Shown piece after piece: positions 21,986 to 32,999 of a stretch of 64,000 nt of DNA. Position numbers and translations under genes: made by a program. The notes under the pieces were generated by a model, which made no database searches, was not told the origin of the DNA, and saw nothing but the letters and a program-made list of their open reading frames with translations. Numbering within the stretch: the stretch's first letter is position 1; each line of letters opens with the position of its first letter. Origin of the DNA: Isoetes taiwanensis (lineage: Eukaryota; Streptophyta; Lycopodiopsida; Isoetales; Isoetaceae); NCBI GenBank assembly GCA_021234155.1, contig JAJEKV010000064.1, forward strand, positions 3,656,001-3,720,000, written 5' to 3'.

Positions 21986-23520
21986 TGACGCACTTTAAAT
22001 CACATATTGCAACTCACCTTTCCTTCCTCTTTACTTCCTGCAGTTCTCTAATAAGACCTTCATTCTCATGTTGGAATCTGGCATTTTGTTTACGACAAAT
22101 CTCAAGCTTTCTCTTTGTCCACTCCTGACGTTCAGGAAGCTGTATCTTCTGTTACATTAGGCCCTGTAAGCAGTAATAACTATTCCTCTTATTGCTATTT
22201 TTCTTGAGGTCTTTCATTCCTAAATTAATGCTATGGTTTTAACAATATGAGATTTATGATTCAAAATTTACATTTATATAGATTATAAGGCAGTACCTTA
22301 TCACCACTTTTTGTGGCTTCAGGATCATGTTCCAAGAGTTGATTTTTAGACTTCAGTTGTGACAATTTCATTTCCATTTCAACCATCTGCTTTGTCAAAA
22401 GACAGGCAGAGGCCTAGTTAGTTATGCATTGCATATATCAATCATTGTACGCATTTAAGAGGTTCCTAACCTTAACCTCATAATCTGCTGCACATCCAAG
22501 AACGTGGCATGATCTTTAGAGACTCTTCCTTGGCTTTGTAGTTGCCCTTGGCTGTGTCGCCCCATATGAATTTGCCCTTGGCTATGTAGCTCCATATGAA
22601 TTTGCAGCGCAACCACATAGACAAAGAAGATATTTTACCTATTAGATCCATAGGATTCAGTTAGTATTCTGAAGATATATGACCAAGCAAGAAAGGATTT
22701 CATTGAGATATATCTAACAGCTAATACATCCATTAGCTTATTGAGGAAGACAATTTATTGTCCCACACTTTCTGCACTTGTGAGAAGCAACGCTTGGAAG
22801 TCCACAGTGGTCCTGTTCATGATGAAACATATCTGTGGCATATTTCCTTTATCACAAGTTTCTAAGCCAGAAACAATGGGCTAAGTAATGAAATCAAATG
22901 CGGTTTATTTCCTAAAAAATGATGCTCTCCTGGCACATGGGACTCACCTTGAACATCTCCAATGGGCAAAATTCTTCTCACTTGCAAGCCTGGTCATCAG
23001 AAGCTTTTACATACGCAAATCAAGCGAAAAACTACAACCACAAAATTATAGCATTGAATTCGAAAAAAGCTTACTAGCACTCTAAGAGGCTTTTCGTTGT
23101 GCAGGCACCTAATTCACTTGCATTATAAGGGAATGTTCAATACTCTAAAAGCATACCTTGAACTGCCCTGGTCGCCACTTAAGCCTACTCGAATGCTCCT
23201 CAATTACATTCACAGTAGTTCTATGGCATTATTCTGCTCGCAAGCTTGCAGCCTGTAAGTTAATTAAAAATCCATTACCAGAATCTAAGGATAGTGGCAA
23301 TCCAGGTATATAGATTCATTTTAGCAGAAGGAGATTGCATTTTTGGACATCGTTGAACTTAAACAGAAAAACAAACCTGCTGGTGAAGTGCAAAGATTGT
23401 TGCAACACATCCATAAACTAGATCCAACAGGCGCTCCTGAGCTTCGTGAGAAATGGCAAGCAATGTTGGCGTAAAGATGAATTTGCAGCAGAAACTTGCT
23501 CGCATTACTCGCCCCAAAAT
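21986..23520 (-). pseudogene. Exon fragments of a coiled-coil gene
   Basis: Several minus-strand blocks look like exons separated by AT-rich introns: about 23520-23380 (ISHEAQERLLDLVYGCVATI), 23250-23160 (VNVIEEHSSRLKWRPGQFK, preceded by an in-frame stop), 22400-22300 (QMVEMEMKLSQLKSKNQLLE) and 22140-22020 (WTKRKLEICRKQNARFQHEN). The last two are strongly heptad-like. Splice sites were not proven. I do not recognise the family. A 41-bp tandem duplication around TTGCCCTTGGCT lies at about 22545-22605. Confidence 0.45.
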
Positions 23521-24099
23521 ATTATGCACTGCTGTAAACCAAGCTACGCCCTATTCCGCAGGAGCCAAAGATGCAACTCTTGATGCACTTTTGCCAAAGC
23601 CGAAGAGTAAATTTATAGGCACCGATTCCTGCGATTCAAGATTTTGGATCATAGATGCCGTGTCCTTGAAGATATCGCAACCTCGGTGAAGAATGGATGG
23701 TCATCACTAGGAGTCGGCAAAATAGATGGTCCAGTTCCGCTTGCTTGCATTGAAAGGCAAGCAACTAGCTAATCCCAGTGGCGCTCAAGAATCCCATGTT
23801 TGCTTCGAACGAAAGCTTTCTCAGCTCAAATCAACACCTTGCAAAATCGACGACCAAGATACGTGCCCCGGTGACACGAATATTCCAAGATGCTATTGTA
23901 TAACAATTATACATGTTTAGAAATAGAGATGAACGGATGAGATGAATTCTAAATAAACGGTAAAGATGGTGATCTCCGTCCTAGCATTCTATTGGCCGAA
24001 TTAAACTACTATTAAATGTTTCTTTACAGGCAATCTGGCGCCTTCTCCTTGCCGCCGGAATTCAAGCCCACATGGGAGGCTCCATCTCCATCTCCAATG
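23521..24099. other. Intergenic stretch, no feature recognised
   Basis: Short plus-strand frames of 60-80 codons occur but show no domain or compositional support. Some sequence next to 23520 may belong to the 5' exon of the coiled-coil relic. Confidence 0.5.
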
Positions 24100-24745
24100 C
24101 TGCGTGTTCTTCAGATTCGCCTCCATCTCCACTGCGGCATGTTCTGTAGATTCGCCTTGGCGCCTCCAGCTCTACTGCGGCCAGATCTTTCTTTTAACAG
24201 GGTAAGCTTTTCAAACAGGGTCTCCGGCATTGACACTTCTTCTGAGTTTGTGGAGCCAGTATCCTCATCAAGCCTGTCCCAATTCTCGCGCAACTGTTGA
24301 ATTCGCTCTAGCAACCTGTGATGTTGAAGTAATGTTCTTGCGGATCCCAAGTTGTCTGCTAAAGATTCTGTTGCATCTCCTTGCTGATTCCTCCTGTAGC
24401 TTCTCCTTAATGGTATTTCAAGCAAAGGTGAAGCCATGCTTCTAGAAATATCATCATCCACATTTCTGTGCACTTCATGCAAAGATGCAACAAGGAATGT
24501 CCCTAGATCAGCCCACTGTTCATCACTTAGGTCAATATTTATCCCCTCATCTGCATGGTCACTAGGCAAAAGGCCTTGACATGACTGGCAATACCAATCT
24601 CCTCTTGGAACACTATTGCCTAGCCCTACACAGTAAGTGTGCGCAGCTGAATCGCAGCAATCACATAATAGCAGAAGTGCTTCATCCCCTGTCTCATGGC
24701 ACTCCATACATAGAACATTATTATATGGATCTAATATTTTGAAGG
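24100..24745 (-). pseudogene. PHD-finger gene fragment (PHD/RING ubiquitin-ligase type)
   Basis: The minus-strand ORF begins in a C4HC3 PHD finger: CMECHETGDEALLLLCDCC, AHTYCVGLG, GDWYCQSCQ. An acidic, serine-rich region and a helical block (HHRLLERIQQLRENWDRLDE) follow to the stop at 24111. The finger most resembles those of plant PHD-plus-RING proteins, in which PHD reads histone tails; that family assignment is from memory of the pattern. The N-terminal RING and most of the protein are absent. It abuts a CSI fragment on the same strand, which is not a normal gene arrangement. Confidence 0.7.
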
Positions 24746-24759
24746 TCTTCTTCTGAAAG

Positions 24760-25460
24760 TTCGTCTAAGGCTTTGTTACCCTGTTTTGCCTTACTAAAAA
24801 GCATCAGCTGTCTCCAAACAGGCATGACGAATATCCTCATTATGACTGCAGAGGTTCCCAAGCAGGGTTGCAGCATCTTCCTTTGCTTTAAATGATCCCA
24901 AAGGTGGAATACCAGCAGCAGGAATGATTGCCCAATTGTTTTCATCTAGCTCTTGTGATAAGATAGAAAGCAATGAAACTGCATAGTCCTGCTGTTGTTT
25001 AGAACCAAGGACCCAGCAGAGAGATTAAAAGCTGGACACCTTCACATCCTCGGATAGAGTGCCACAAGCTACCTTTGGTGCATAGGCTTGTGATTGACTT
25101 CATAAGCTCCTCTTGGACATCAACACTTGCCATTGTCACTAATCCGACTAGCATCTTTGCCTCTGCATAATCCAATCCTTTTCATAATCCAATCCTTTTC
25201 GCTAAGAAAGCGTTCCCATATAAGCTAGCAAGGCCTTCAATTTTTTGCTCTTTAATCCATTCCGATTTCTGTGGCCCAAGCTGCTTGACAAGAATTTTCT
25301 CTATGAGAGCTGCATTTAAGGAACCTAATGATGATGATGCTTCATTTACAACTATCAATGCATAGGCCAATGCTCCCAGAATATCTGCAAAGGAGGGATC
25401 AGCAAAGGTCGTTTGCAGGTGAGAGATGTAAGTATTTTTGAATGTTTTGAACCTCTGCAT
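24760..25460 (-). pseudogene. CELLULOSE SYNTHASE INTERACTIVE (CSI)-like ARM-repeat fragment
   Basis: Read on the minus strand in shifting frames, this gives FADILGALAYALIVVNEA, KIEGLASLYGNAFLAKR, a MLVGLVTMASVDVQEELM block, [30 protein letters not shown] and [20 protein letters not shown]. These match successive armadillo repeats of plant CSI proteins, which tether cellulose synthase complexes to cortical microtubules. The real family exceeds 2000 residues, and only about 230 are represented. Frames change near 25190 and 24960 at least. It ends within about 20 bp of the PHD fragment. Confidence 0.75.
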
Positions 25461-25666
25461 CTTTTCTTTATTTGTTCTATATACTAGAGCTTTTTGATCT
25501 CCTTTTTGCAGTTCAGGGCAGAGGAAAAGGCATAAATGGTGTCATGCAAGTATGGCTTAAAGAACTAATCTGTTACATGTGATTTTCGAGGCTTAAAGAG
25601 CCAATCTGTTGCATGTGATTTTTGAATCTGTACCTCTAATTCAGGTTTGTTAATCTTATCTATGCG

Positions 25667-25910
25667 GTGCTTTGTTTTTACTTAAATTTTTGTTTCCTTT
25701 GCATGGTAGAACTCACGAAACAATTGAATGAAGGAGCAGTAATGAATCCTCCTAAAATGGAGATTAAAAGAGCATTTGTAATGCCAGGCAATCTGTATAC
25801 AGTAATACTGGTTGATGCAGATGCTAGAACTATGGAGGATGTATCAAACATGGAACACTTACATTGGCTTCTTATCAATGTTCCAGGACCTCGAGACCTC
25901 ACCTTAGCAA
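25667..25910 (+). pseudogene. PEBP (FT/TFL1/MFT-like) exon fragment
   Basis: The plus-strand frame reads PPKMEIKRAFVMPGNLYTVI then LVDADARTMEDVSNMEHLHW and LLINVPGPRD. This matches the phosphatidylethanolamine-binding core YTLVMVDPDAP...HWLVxxIPG, with DPDAP changed to DADAR. Members act as signalling proteins in flowering and seed control, or as other lipid-binding proteins. The known FT-type intron between VMVDPD and HWL is absent here, so it is either a non-FT clade or a processed copy. Sequence after the Pro-Gly is not recognisable. Confidence 0.7.
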
Positions 25911-25942
25911 GTAAGAATGCACCTTAGCAAGTAAGAATGCAC
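25900..25942 (+). repeat. 20-bp tandem duplication over a candidate splice donor
   Basis: ACCTTAGCAAGTAAGAATGC is present twice head to tail at the end of the PEBP exon. Each copy contains AAGTAAG, a plausible 5' splice site. Confidence 0.8.
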
Positions 25943-26300
25943 GAGTCCAATGTATGTTCTGGAGTACTTAGATTGAGTGATTAGAAATGCGACACAAGTT
26001 TAGAAACACTACTAAATTGGATGCTTGTCATCTTTTGTTTCTTTAGTTAGTAATTGTTTTTACCTAGCTTACTATGCCTAGAATAGAAACATTGAAAGCA
26101 GGAACTCTATGCATTAATAAGTACAAATAAGAACAAACATAAAAGTAAGACTATGGAAGGCACAACTCTCATGCTTTAAGAACTACCATGCCTAATGGAC
26201 TTATTTGGGTTCGATTCCCGAAAGGCATTTTTTAAAAGAGAACTCAAGAACAACTAAAGCAAAAGCAAGTAATAAATTCACAATATTTTGTACTAAGTTC
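25943..26300. other. Intergenic stretch containing an isolated tRNA-like T arm
   Basis: No gene is visible. At about 26204-26235, GGGTTCGATTCCC forms a T-arm-like stem and loop and includes a B-box match; it is followed by AAAGGCATTTTTT, which resembles an acceptor end plus Pol III terminator. No D arm, anticodon arm or matching 5' acceptor strand was found upstream, so it is at most a tRNA or SINE relic. Confidence 0.45.
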
Positions 26301-27035
26301 ATGAATAAATTAGCATAACAATATAGTGTTTTTTTTGCCAATATTATTTAAATGGTAAAAAGCACACGTTCTTTTTGTCAATTTTAAAATCCTATGGGTG
26401 GTTTTTTTATTTTTTATGCAAAAACAACACGTGAAACAACCACTACTTTTAAGAAATGACGTGTTAGTTTTTTTATAATTACACCTGAAAGTATTTATTT
26501 CTATAAAACTATATGTGGATTTTACTAAAAAACAACACCTATTTTTGAATAACCACATTTTTTCCTTAAAACCACATATCATTTTTTTGGGAAACCAACA
26601 ATTGAAAACAATATAGAAAAAAAAAAATAGAGATAACTACATGTAGTTTCTAGCAAAGTCGGACAAAATTCTCTACATAGTTTTTTCAGTGTAGTTTTTT
26701 TTGGAAACAACAGTTAAAAACAACTTGTGGACTTTTTAAGTTTTATTAACAACCACATGTATTTTTTTCACGAAAGCAACACCTGAAAACTACAACTACT
26801 TTCAAAAAGCAACATGTCGAAACACATGTAATTCCTACGTGTAGATAATTTTGACAAAATTCTACACGTAGAGTTTTTACAAAAAAAACTACACGTATAA
26901 AAGTTTGACTAAAAACTACACGTTGTTTCTAGCAAATCCGGACAAAAAACAACACGTAGTTTTTTGGTGTTGTTTTTTAGCAAAAAAGACACTGAAAAAC
27001 AACATGTGGACCCAGTTTTGGGGTGGTAGTCGAGT
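26300..27035. repeat. Low-complexity repeat block built on ACACGT words, copy 1
   Basis: The block is a mosaic of AAAAACTACACGTAG-like, mostly palindromic words such as CTACACGTAG and ACAACACGTAG. It ends with CAAATCCGGACAAA and then ATGTGGACCCAGTTTTGGGG. A second copy with the same order and orientation lies at 38080-38765. Apparent ORFs are artefacts of the repeat. It may be the end region of an uncharacterised DNA transposon. Confidence 0.65.
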
Positions 27036-27600
27036 GTATACATGCCTTACTTGTGCAAATATCTTTTTGCCTGATCGAAATCCGACCACCAAAGCCTTCC
27101 AATGTGCAGAAACATCATTTCTCTTGCATCTTTTGACTCGCCATTCACCTCGCATTGCAGGTTGGAGCGTAACAAAGCTCCCGGTCGACACCACGAAGCT
27201 TTCAAAGTCATTTTTTACTGTGATCTAGCTCCATCTAGTCACAGAATTCAAATCAGAATGTGGAGCGGAATCGAAATACTAGAAAAGGCTCTGCGATTTT
27301 ACCTTGATCGAAGCTTTTCTGAGGTCGAAACTCCTTTTGGCACAGGTCGAAGCAGTTCCCGAGCAAATCGAAGCTCCCTTGGCGCGGGCAATCGATCTTT
27401 GCGCAAACTCTGTTGAGGAAAACACCTGGGCGAAAATTGAGGGCGGGAGCTAATGGTCATAATTGCCACACGTGTAATCTGACACCCGAAGTTAGAGGCA
27501 CGGATATTACCGAAGCTACGTGCAGTTGACACCTGGAATGACGAAACCAAGGCTCGGTAAAAAACCTCTGTACAAGCTCGGCTCCCCATTGGCCACGAGC
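27036..27600. other. Intergenic stretch, no feature recognised
   Basis: Overlapping frames of 70-107 codons occur on both strands with no domain match. The GAAGC/TCGAAGC words recur at 27305-27390 but form no clear repeat. Confidence 0.45.
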
Positions 27601-28336
27601 TTTTTGACGTGGCATCGAGTGAGGGCCCTTATTTGACCTCAAAAAAACTCTAATGATATTGGTACAGGAGTGCAAACAACTTCCCCTCTGCTATCTGTTA
27701 GTTCAACTTCGCAACGGAAGTCTTTAGTATCCTCTCTCTGCAAGACAACATTACGTATAAATCTCGCCAAGGCAGGTGGCTCGTTACCGTAAACTCCTTC
27801 CTTGGTCATTCCTTCTGTAACCCACTTACTATGCTGGCCATGAAAATCAAGTCAGCATCGTCAAAGCCTGCCACGGCAGTACTGAAATCTGTGAAGGATG
27901 TATACTTCTTTGGGAAATTATCCTTCACATATTCCCAAATCTCCTTCTTCAAGAAGCCTATAGATCTTAGTGTCTTTGCCCTTGTCTTGAAGAATTGTGC
28001 ACCTTTATAATCATTTGTGACCTTCACATAGATCTTCCCATCCAACACTTTCTGGAACAAAACCCGGCAGTCTTCATAGTCGAGACCCCTCATGCACCTC
28101 AGGTAGGTCTGACTGAAGTAGTTACTGTTTTTTGCCCAGGTACATATGATAATTTGTCCCTTGTTATCTTTTAGCTTGCTAGCTTTCCACAAGTTCCATA
28201 GGGACAGGAATAGCTGAAAAATATCTTCATGCATGAAGACCCAGTTGTTGAAATCTTTTGGTTGCTTTTCACGCATGGTAACTTCAGCCAAAGCCAGATA
28301 ACGCTGGAAACAAGAAGAATTTAGTTTTGAATGCAA
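27600..28336 (-). CDS. Unrecognised protein-coding fragment
   Basis: A 176-codon minus-strand ORF (28336-27806) has normal protein-like composition: LALAEVTMREKQPKDFNNWV, WNLWKASKLKDNKGQIIICT, LDGKIYVKVTNDYKGAQFFK. It stops at 27806, and the same frame stays protein-like beyond it (NEPPALARFIRNVVLQ, EVELTDSRGEVVC) to about 27665, suggesting one nonsense codon. I do not recognise the family. It could be a gene fragment moved by a transposon or an exon of a larger gene with its 5' end hidden in the minisatellite at 28441. Confidence 0.4.
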
Positions 28337-28440
28337 ATGATTATGAAATGGCGCCGTTGCTTGAAAGACTAGGTCAAAGTTTGGAAGATCTTGGTATTCA
28401 ACATTGATATGGAGGTCAAAGGATGTTCACTTTTCAGGTC

Positions 28441-28705
28441 AACAAGAGCTCAAACATGCCAGGTGGCTCAAACATGCCAAGGTGGGCTCAAACATGCCAC
28501 CTAGGCTCCAACATGCCACCTAGGCTCCAACATGCCAAGTGGCTCAAACATGCCACGTGGACTCCATAATGCCACGTGGGCTCCAACATACCACCTAGGC
28601 TCAAACATGCCAAGGTGGCTCCAACATGCCACGCAGGCTCCAACATGCCATCTAGACTCCAACATGCCAAGGTGGCTCAAGCATGCCACCTAGGCACCCA
28701 AGTGG
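28441..28705 (+). repeat. 19-bp minisatellite array, left flank of the inverted-repeat complex
   Basis: The monomers are the same as at 9956 and 16605 (CTCCAACATGCCACCTAGG and variants), about 13 units in plus orientation. They border repeat arm I. Confidence 0.9.
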
Positions 28706-30015
28706 TGATATGGCATGCCAAGTAAGCAAGGTCAACTTTTGACTAGGCCAAAAATGAAAAGATGTCCATCTTTGGTCTTTTCATTGAGTGGTGTTGGCAA
28801 ATTTTAGGTGACATGGCTAGATGATGGTGACATGGGTATGATGACTAGGACTTTATGCAAGAAGTATGATAACCTTTGAAATTTTTGTAGAGAAGTTTGG
28901 CAAGGGATAGAATAGAGGGATCTTGGAGAACTTAAAGCGCTGACACCCTTCCCCAAATCGAACCAGGCCAGGACTTTGCGCAGCTTTCTCACCAGAGGGG
29001 AGAGGCCAGACCCCAGGAGATGGACCTCAGAAAGGTTGTCGAGGCAGCCTTTCCTATCAGCGCTCCTCTGGGAGGGCAAATGCCAATTCCTCCCCCCTCC
29101 GGGAGCTCAATTTTCCAATCCGACCGTTGAATCCATCATTCACGTAACGTGCTTCAAGCAGGCTCAAAAAAATTCAAGATCCGTCCGCGAGAACTTATCA
29201 AACCACGAAGCATCTTGCGGTCGACCGTGTAGAAACCCAAGTGTTTTGTTGTTCGGGCAGTACAAAGGCTCAGGAATGGAGATCTGACTTCGCCATGTCG
29301 TCCGGAATGGCGAAATAGGGATTAAGTTATATGGTCATTTTTAGCAATGAAAGAAACACAAACCCTCTACATGGCAGTATTCTGCAGCCACCTCTTTGGC
29401 CAATTGACTACGAACGTGTTGGACATGAGCTATTTTGGTGCTTCTTGGAGAAGGGGTGGTCTACTGCCCACGAAACTTGGTCCCCAGGGTAATGTCGTCG
29501 TTTTGAGTCCATTGGCAGAGTTGCCCGTCCGTGGCCAGGGGCCTTCAGGAGAGGACCTTTGGGGCAAACTGCTTCCGGAAGGTTTTAAGGGTCCATCTTC
29601 TGGCGTCAACACCCTCCCTCTATATGATGACATTCTGCAAGATGTGGTCGAATCTGACTAGGATATGGCCTCCAAAACGTAAACCCTGTGTGTTGCTAGG
29701 TTATTGAAGGGTTTACGTTATGGAGATCGAGTTTTAGTCGGTTGCATTTGGGACATGGTCCAGAAGCTGCAGTTGAAAACACCAAGCAATAGGAACTGAG
29801 GGAATGGGATTTGGATTTATCTTCCTCCCAGTGTGGCAATTAGAAGTCAAGAGCACCTTTTGCAGTAGCAAAATTGTTTGGTATCATTCGGGATGGCCAA
29901 TAGATCCAAACTCTGTTATTTCAGTTGCCATGGCTCCGCATGTGTGTTTAGCAAAGGTGCACCTAGCTATCCAAGAAAACGACCACGCTTTGGCCTCCAA
30001 AACGTAAACCCTATA
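28706..30015 (+). repeat. Arm I of a large inverted repeat
   Basis: This segment of about 1.3 kb matches the reverse complement of 31640-33000 along its length: the GATGTCCATCTTTGG block near 28765 pairs with 32935, the CTTCCGGAAGGTTTTAAGG block near 29570 with 32100, and GGATGGCCAATAGATCCAAA near 29890 with 31770. Its 5' side borders minisatellite, as does the partner arm. No coding domain was recognised, although reading frames of about 100 codons exist. Confidence 0.85.
29669..29727. repeat. 60-bp hairpin unit, first of five
   Basis: GGCCTCCAAAACGTAAACCC, then a loop GTGTGTTGCTAGGTTATT, then GGGTTTACGTTATGGAG. The same hairpin recurs at about 29990-30052, 30323-30380, 31624-31683 and 31947-32008. 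Pairs of hairpins bracket a unit of roughly 265 bp that is inverted between copies. Confidence 0.8.
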
Positions 30016-30898
30016 ATAACCTAGCAACACACAGGGTTTACGTTTCGGAGGCCAAAACGTGGTCGTTTTCTTGGCTAGCTAGGTAAACCTTTGCTAAATA
30101 TACATGCGGAGCCATGTCAACTGAAATAACAGAGTTTGGATCTATTGGCCGTCCCGAATGATCCCAAACAATTTTGCTACTGCAAAAGGCGCTCTTGACT
30201 TCCAATTGCCACACTGGGAGGAGGATAAATCCAAACCCCATTCTGTCAGTTCCTATTGCTTGGCGTTTTCAATTGCAGCTTCTCAACCATGTCCCAAGTG
30301 CAACCGACTAAAACTTGACCCCCATAACGTAAACCCTTCAATAACCTAGCAACACACAGGGATTATGTTTCGGAGGCTATATCCTAGTCAGATTCGACCA
30401 AAATCTTGCACAATGTCATCACGTAGATGGAGGGTGTTGACGCCAGAAGATGGACCTTTAAAACCTTCCGGAGGTAGTTCGCCCCAAAGGTCCTCTCCCA
30501 AAGAACCCTGGCCACGGACGTGCAATTTTTCCACTCCAGAACTGTGAACTGACTCTGCCAATGGACTCAAAACATCGACATTACCCTAGAGACCAAGTTT
30601 CGTGGGCAGAAGACTACCCCTTTTCCAAGAAGCGCCAAAGTAGCTCATGTCCAACATGTTCGTAGTCAATTGGTCTAAGAGGTGGCTACAGAATACTACC
30701 ATGTAGAGGGTTCGTGTTTTTTTCGCTGCAAAAAATGTCCGTGTAACTTGGTTCCAAGGGTAATTTCGCCGTTCCGGATGGCATGGCGAAGTCGAATCTC
30801 CATTCCGGAGCCTTTGTACTGCCCGAACGACAAAACGCCTCTACCAAAAATTCCAAAGCTTATCATATTTCTTGCATGAAGTCCTATCATCATGCCCA
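30016..30898 (-). repeat. Arm II: shorter inverted copy of arm I
   Basis: This reads as the reverse complement of about 29270-30010, forming an immediate palindrome with arm I centred on the hairpin near 30020. It ends earlier than arm III, at about 30898, where minisatellite in minus orientation begins. Confidence 0.8.
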
Positions 30899-31058
30899 CA
30901 TGGCATGTTTGAGCCACCTTGGCATGTTGGAGCCTAGGTGGCATGTTGGAGCCACCTTGGTATGTTTGAGCCACCTTAGCATGTTTGAGCCTAGGTGGCA
31001 TGTTCGTACCTAGGTGGCATCACCTTGGCATGTTGGAGCCTAGGTGGCATCACATGCC
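30899..31058 (-). repeat. 19-bp minisatellite, minus orientation
   Basis: Monomers read GGCATGTTGGAGCCTAGGT, the complement of the standard unit. Orientation flips at about 31058, making a palindromic junction with the next array. Confidence 0.9.
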
Positions 31059-31620
31059 AAGGTGGCTCAAACATGCCACGTGTGCTCAAACATGCCACCT
31101 AGGCTCCAACATGACAAAATGGCTCAAACATGCCACCTAGGCTCCAACATGCTCAAACATGCCACGCGGGCTCCAACATGCCACCTATGCTCCAACTTGC
31201 CAAGGTGGCTCAAACATGACACGTGGGCTCCAACATGCCACCTAGGCTCCAGCATGCCAAGGTGGCTCAAACATGCCACGTGGGCTCCAATATGCCAAGG
31301 TGGCTCTAACATGCCACCTAGGCTCAAACATGCCAAGGTGGCTCCAACATGCCACCTAGGCTCCAACATGACAAAATGGCTCCAACCTAGGCTCCAACGT
31401 GCTCAAACATGCCATGTGGGCTCCAACATGCCACCTATGCCCCAACTTGCCAAGGTGGCTCAAACATGCCACCTAGGCTCCAACATGCTCAAACATGCCA
31501 AGGTGGCTCAAACATGCCACGTGGGCTCCAACGCGACACCTCGGCTCCAATAACATGCCACCTAGGCTCCAACATGCCACCTAGGCTCAAACATGACAAG
31601 GTGGCTCAAACATGCCACGT
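31059..31620 (+). repeat. 19-bp minisatellite, plus orientation
   Basis: About 28 monomers in plus orientation, including two near-identical sub-blocks (around 31115-31160 and 31370-31420) that show local segmental duplication. Several units are shortened to CCAACATGCTCAAACATGCC. Confidence 0.9.
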
Positions 31621-32999
31621 TTTGGCCTCCGAAACGTAAACCCTGTGTGTTGCTAGGTTATTGTAGGGTTTACATTTCGGAGGCCAAAACATGGTCGTTT
31701 TCCTGGATAACTAGGTGCACCTTTTCTAGACATGCATGCGGAGCCATAGCAACTGAAATAACAGAGTTTGGATCTATTGGCCATCCCGAATGATCCCAAA
31801 CAATTTTGCTACTGCAAAAGGCGCTCTTGACTTCCAATTGCCACACTGGGAGGAGGATAAATCCAAACCCCATTCTGTCAGTTCCTAATGCTTGGCGTTT
31901 TCAACTGCAGCTTCTAGACCATGTCCCAAATGCAACCGACTAAAACTCAACCTCCATAACGTAAACCCTTCAATAACCTAGCAACACACAAGGTTTACGT
32001 TTTGGAGGCCATATCCTAGTCAGATTCGACCAGGATCTTGCAGAATGTCATCATCTAGAGGGAGGGTGTTGATGCCAGAAGATGGACCCTTAAAACCTTC
32101 CGGAAGCAGTTTGCCCCCAAGGGTCCTCTCCTAAAGGCCCCTGGCCACGGACGGGCAACTCTCCCACTCCGGAATTGTGAATTGGCTCTGCCAATGGACT
32201 CAAAAAGACGACATTACCCTGGGGACCAAGTTTCGTGGGCAGTAGACCACCCCTCTCCAAGCAACGCCAAAATAGCTCATGTCCAACACGTTCGTAGTCA
32301 ATTGGCCAAAGAGGTGGCTGCAGAATACTGCCATGTAGAGGGTTCGTGTTTCTTTCATTGCTAAAAATGACCGTGTAACTTAATCCCTAGGGTAATTTCG
32401 CCATTTCGGACGACATGGCGAAGTTGGATCTCCATTCCGGAGCCTTTGTACTGCCCGAACAACAAAACACTTGGGTTTCTACACGGTCGACCGCAAGACG
32501 CTTTGCGGTTTGATAAGTTCCACCGGATGGATCTTGAATTTTTTTGAACCTGCTCGAAGCAGGTTAGTTGAACGGCAGATTCAATGGTTGGATAGGGAAA
32601 CCGAGCTTTGGGAGGGGGGTCATTGGCATTTGCGCTCCTAGAGGAGCGCTGGCAGGAAAGGCTGCATCGACAACCTTTCTGAGGTCTGTCTCATGGGGTG
32701 TGGCCTCTCCCCTCTGGTGAGGAAGCGCGCAAAGTCCTGGCCTGGTTCGATTTTGGGAAGGGTGTCAGCGCTTTAGTTCTTCAAGATCCCTCTATTTTAT
32801 CCCTTGCCAAACCTGTCCACAAAAAATCCAAAGGTTATCATAGTTCTTGCATAAAGTCTTAGTCATCATGTCCACGTTATCACCATCTAGCCATGTCACC
32901 CAACATTTGCCAACATCACCCAATGAAAAGACCAAAGATGGACATCTTTTCATTTTTAGCCTAGTCAAAACTTGGCCTTGCTTACTTGGCATGCCATGT
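31621..32999 (-). repeat. Arm III: full-length inverted partner of arm I
   Basis: This pairs with arm I as described there and begins with the 60-bp hairpin at 31624. It is about 1.38 kb long, against 1.31 kb for arm I, and is clearly diverged by point changes. Both arms border minisatellite on their outer sides, so the inverted structure extends into the tandem repeats. Confidence 0.85.
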
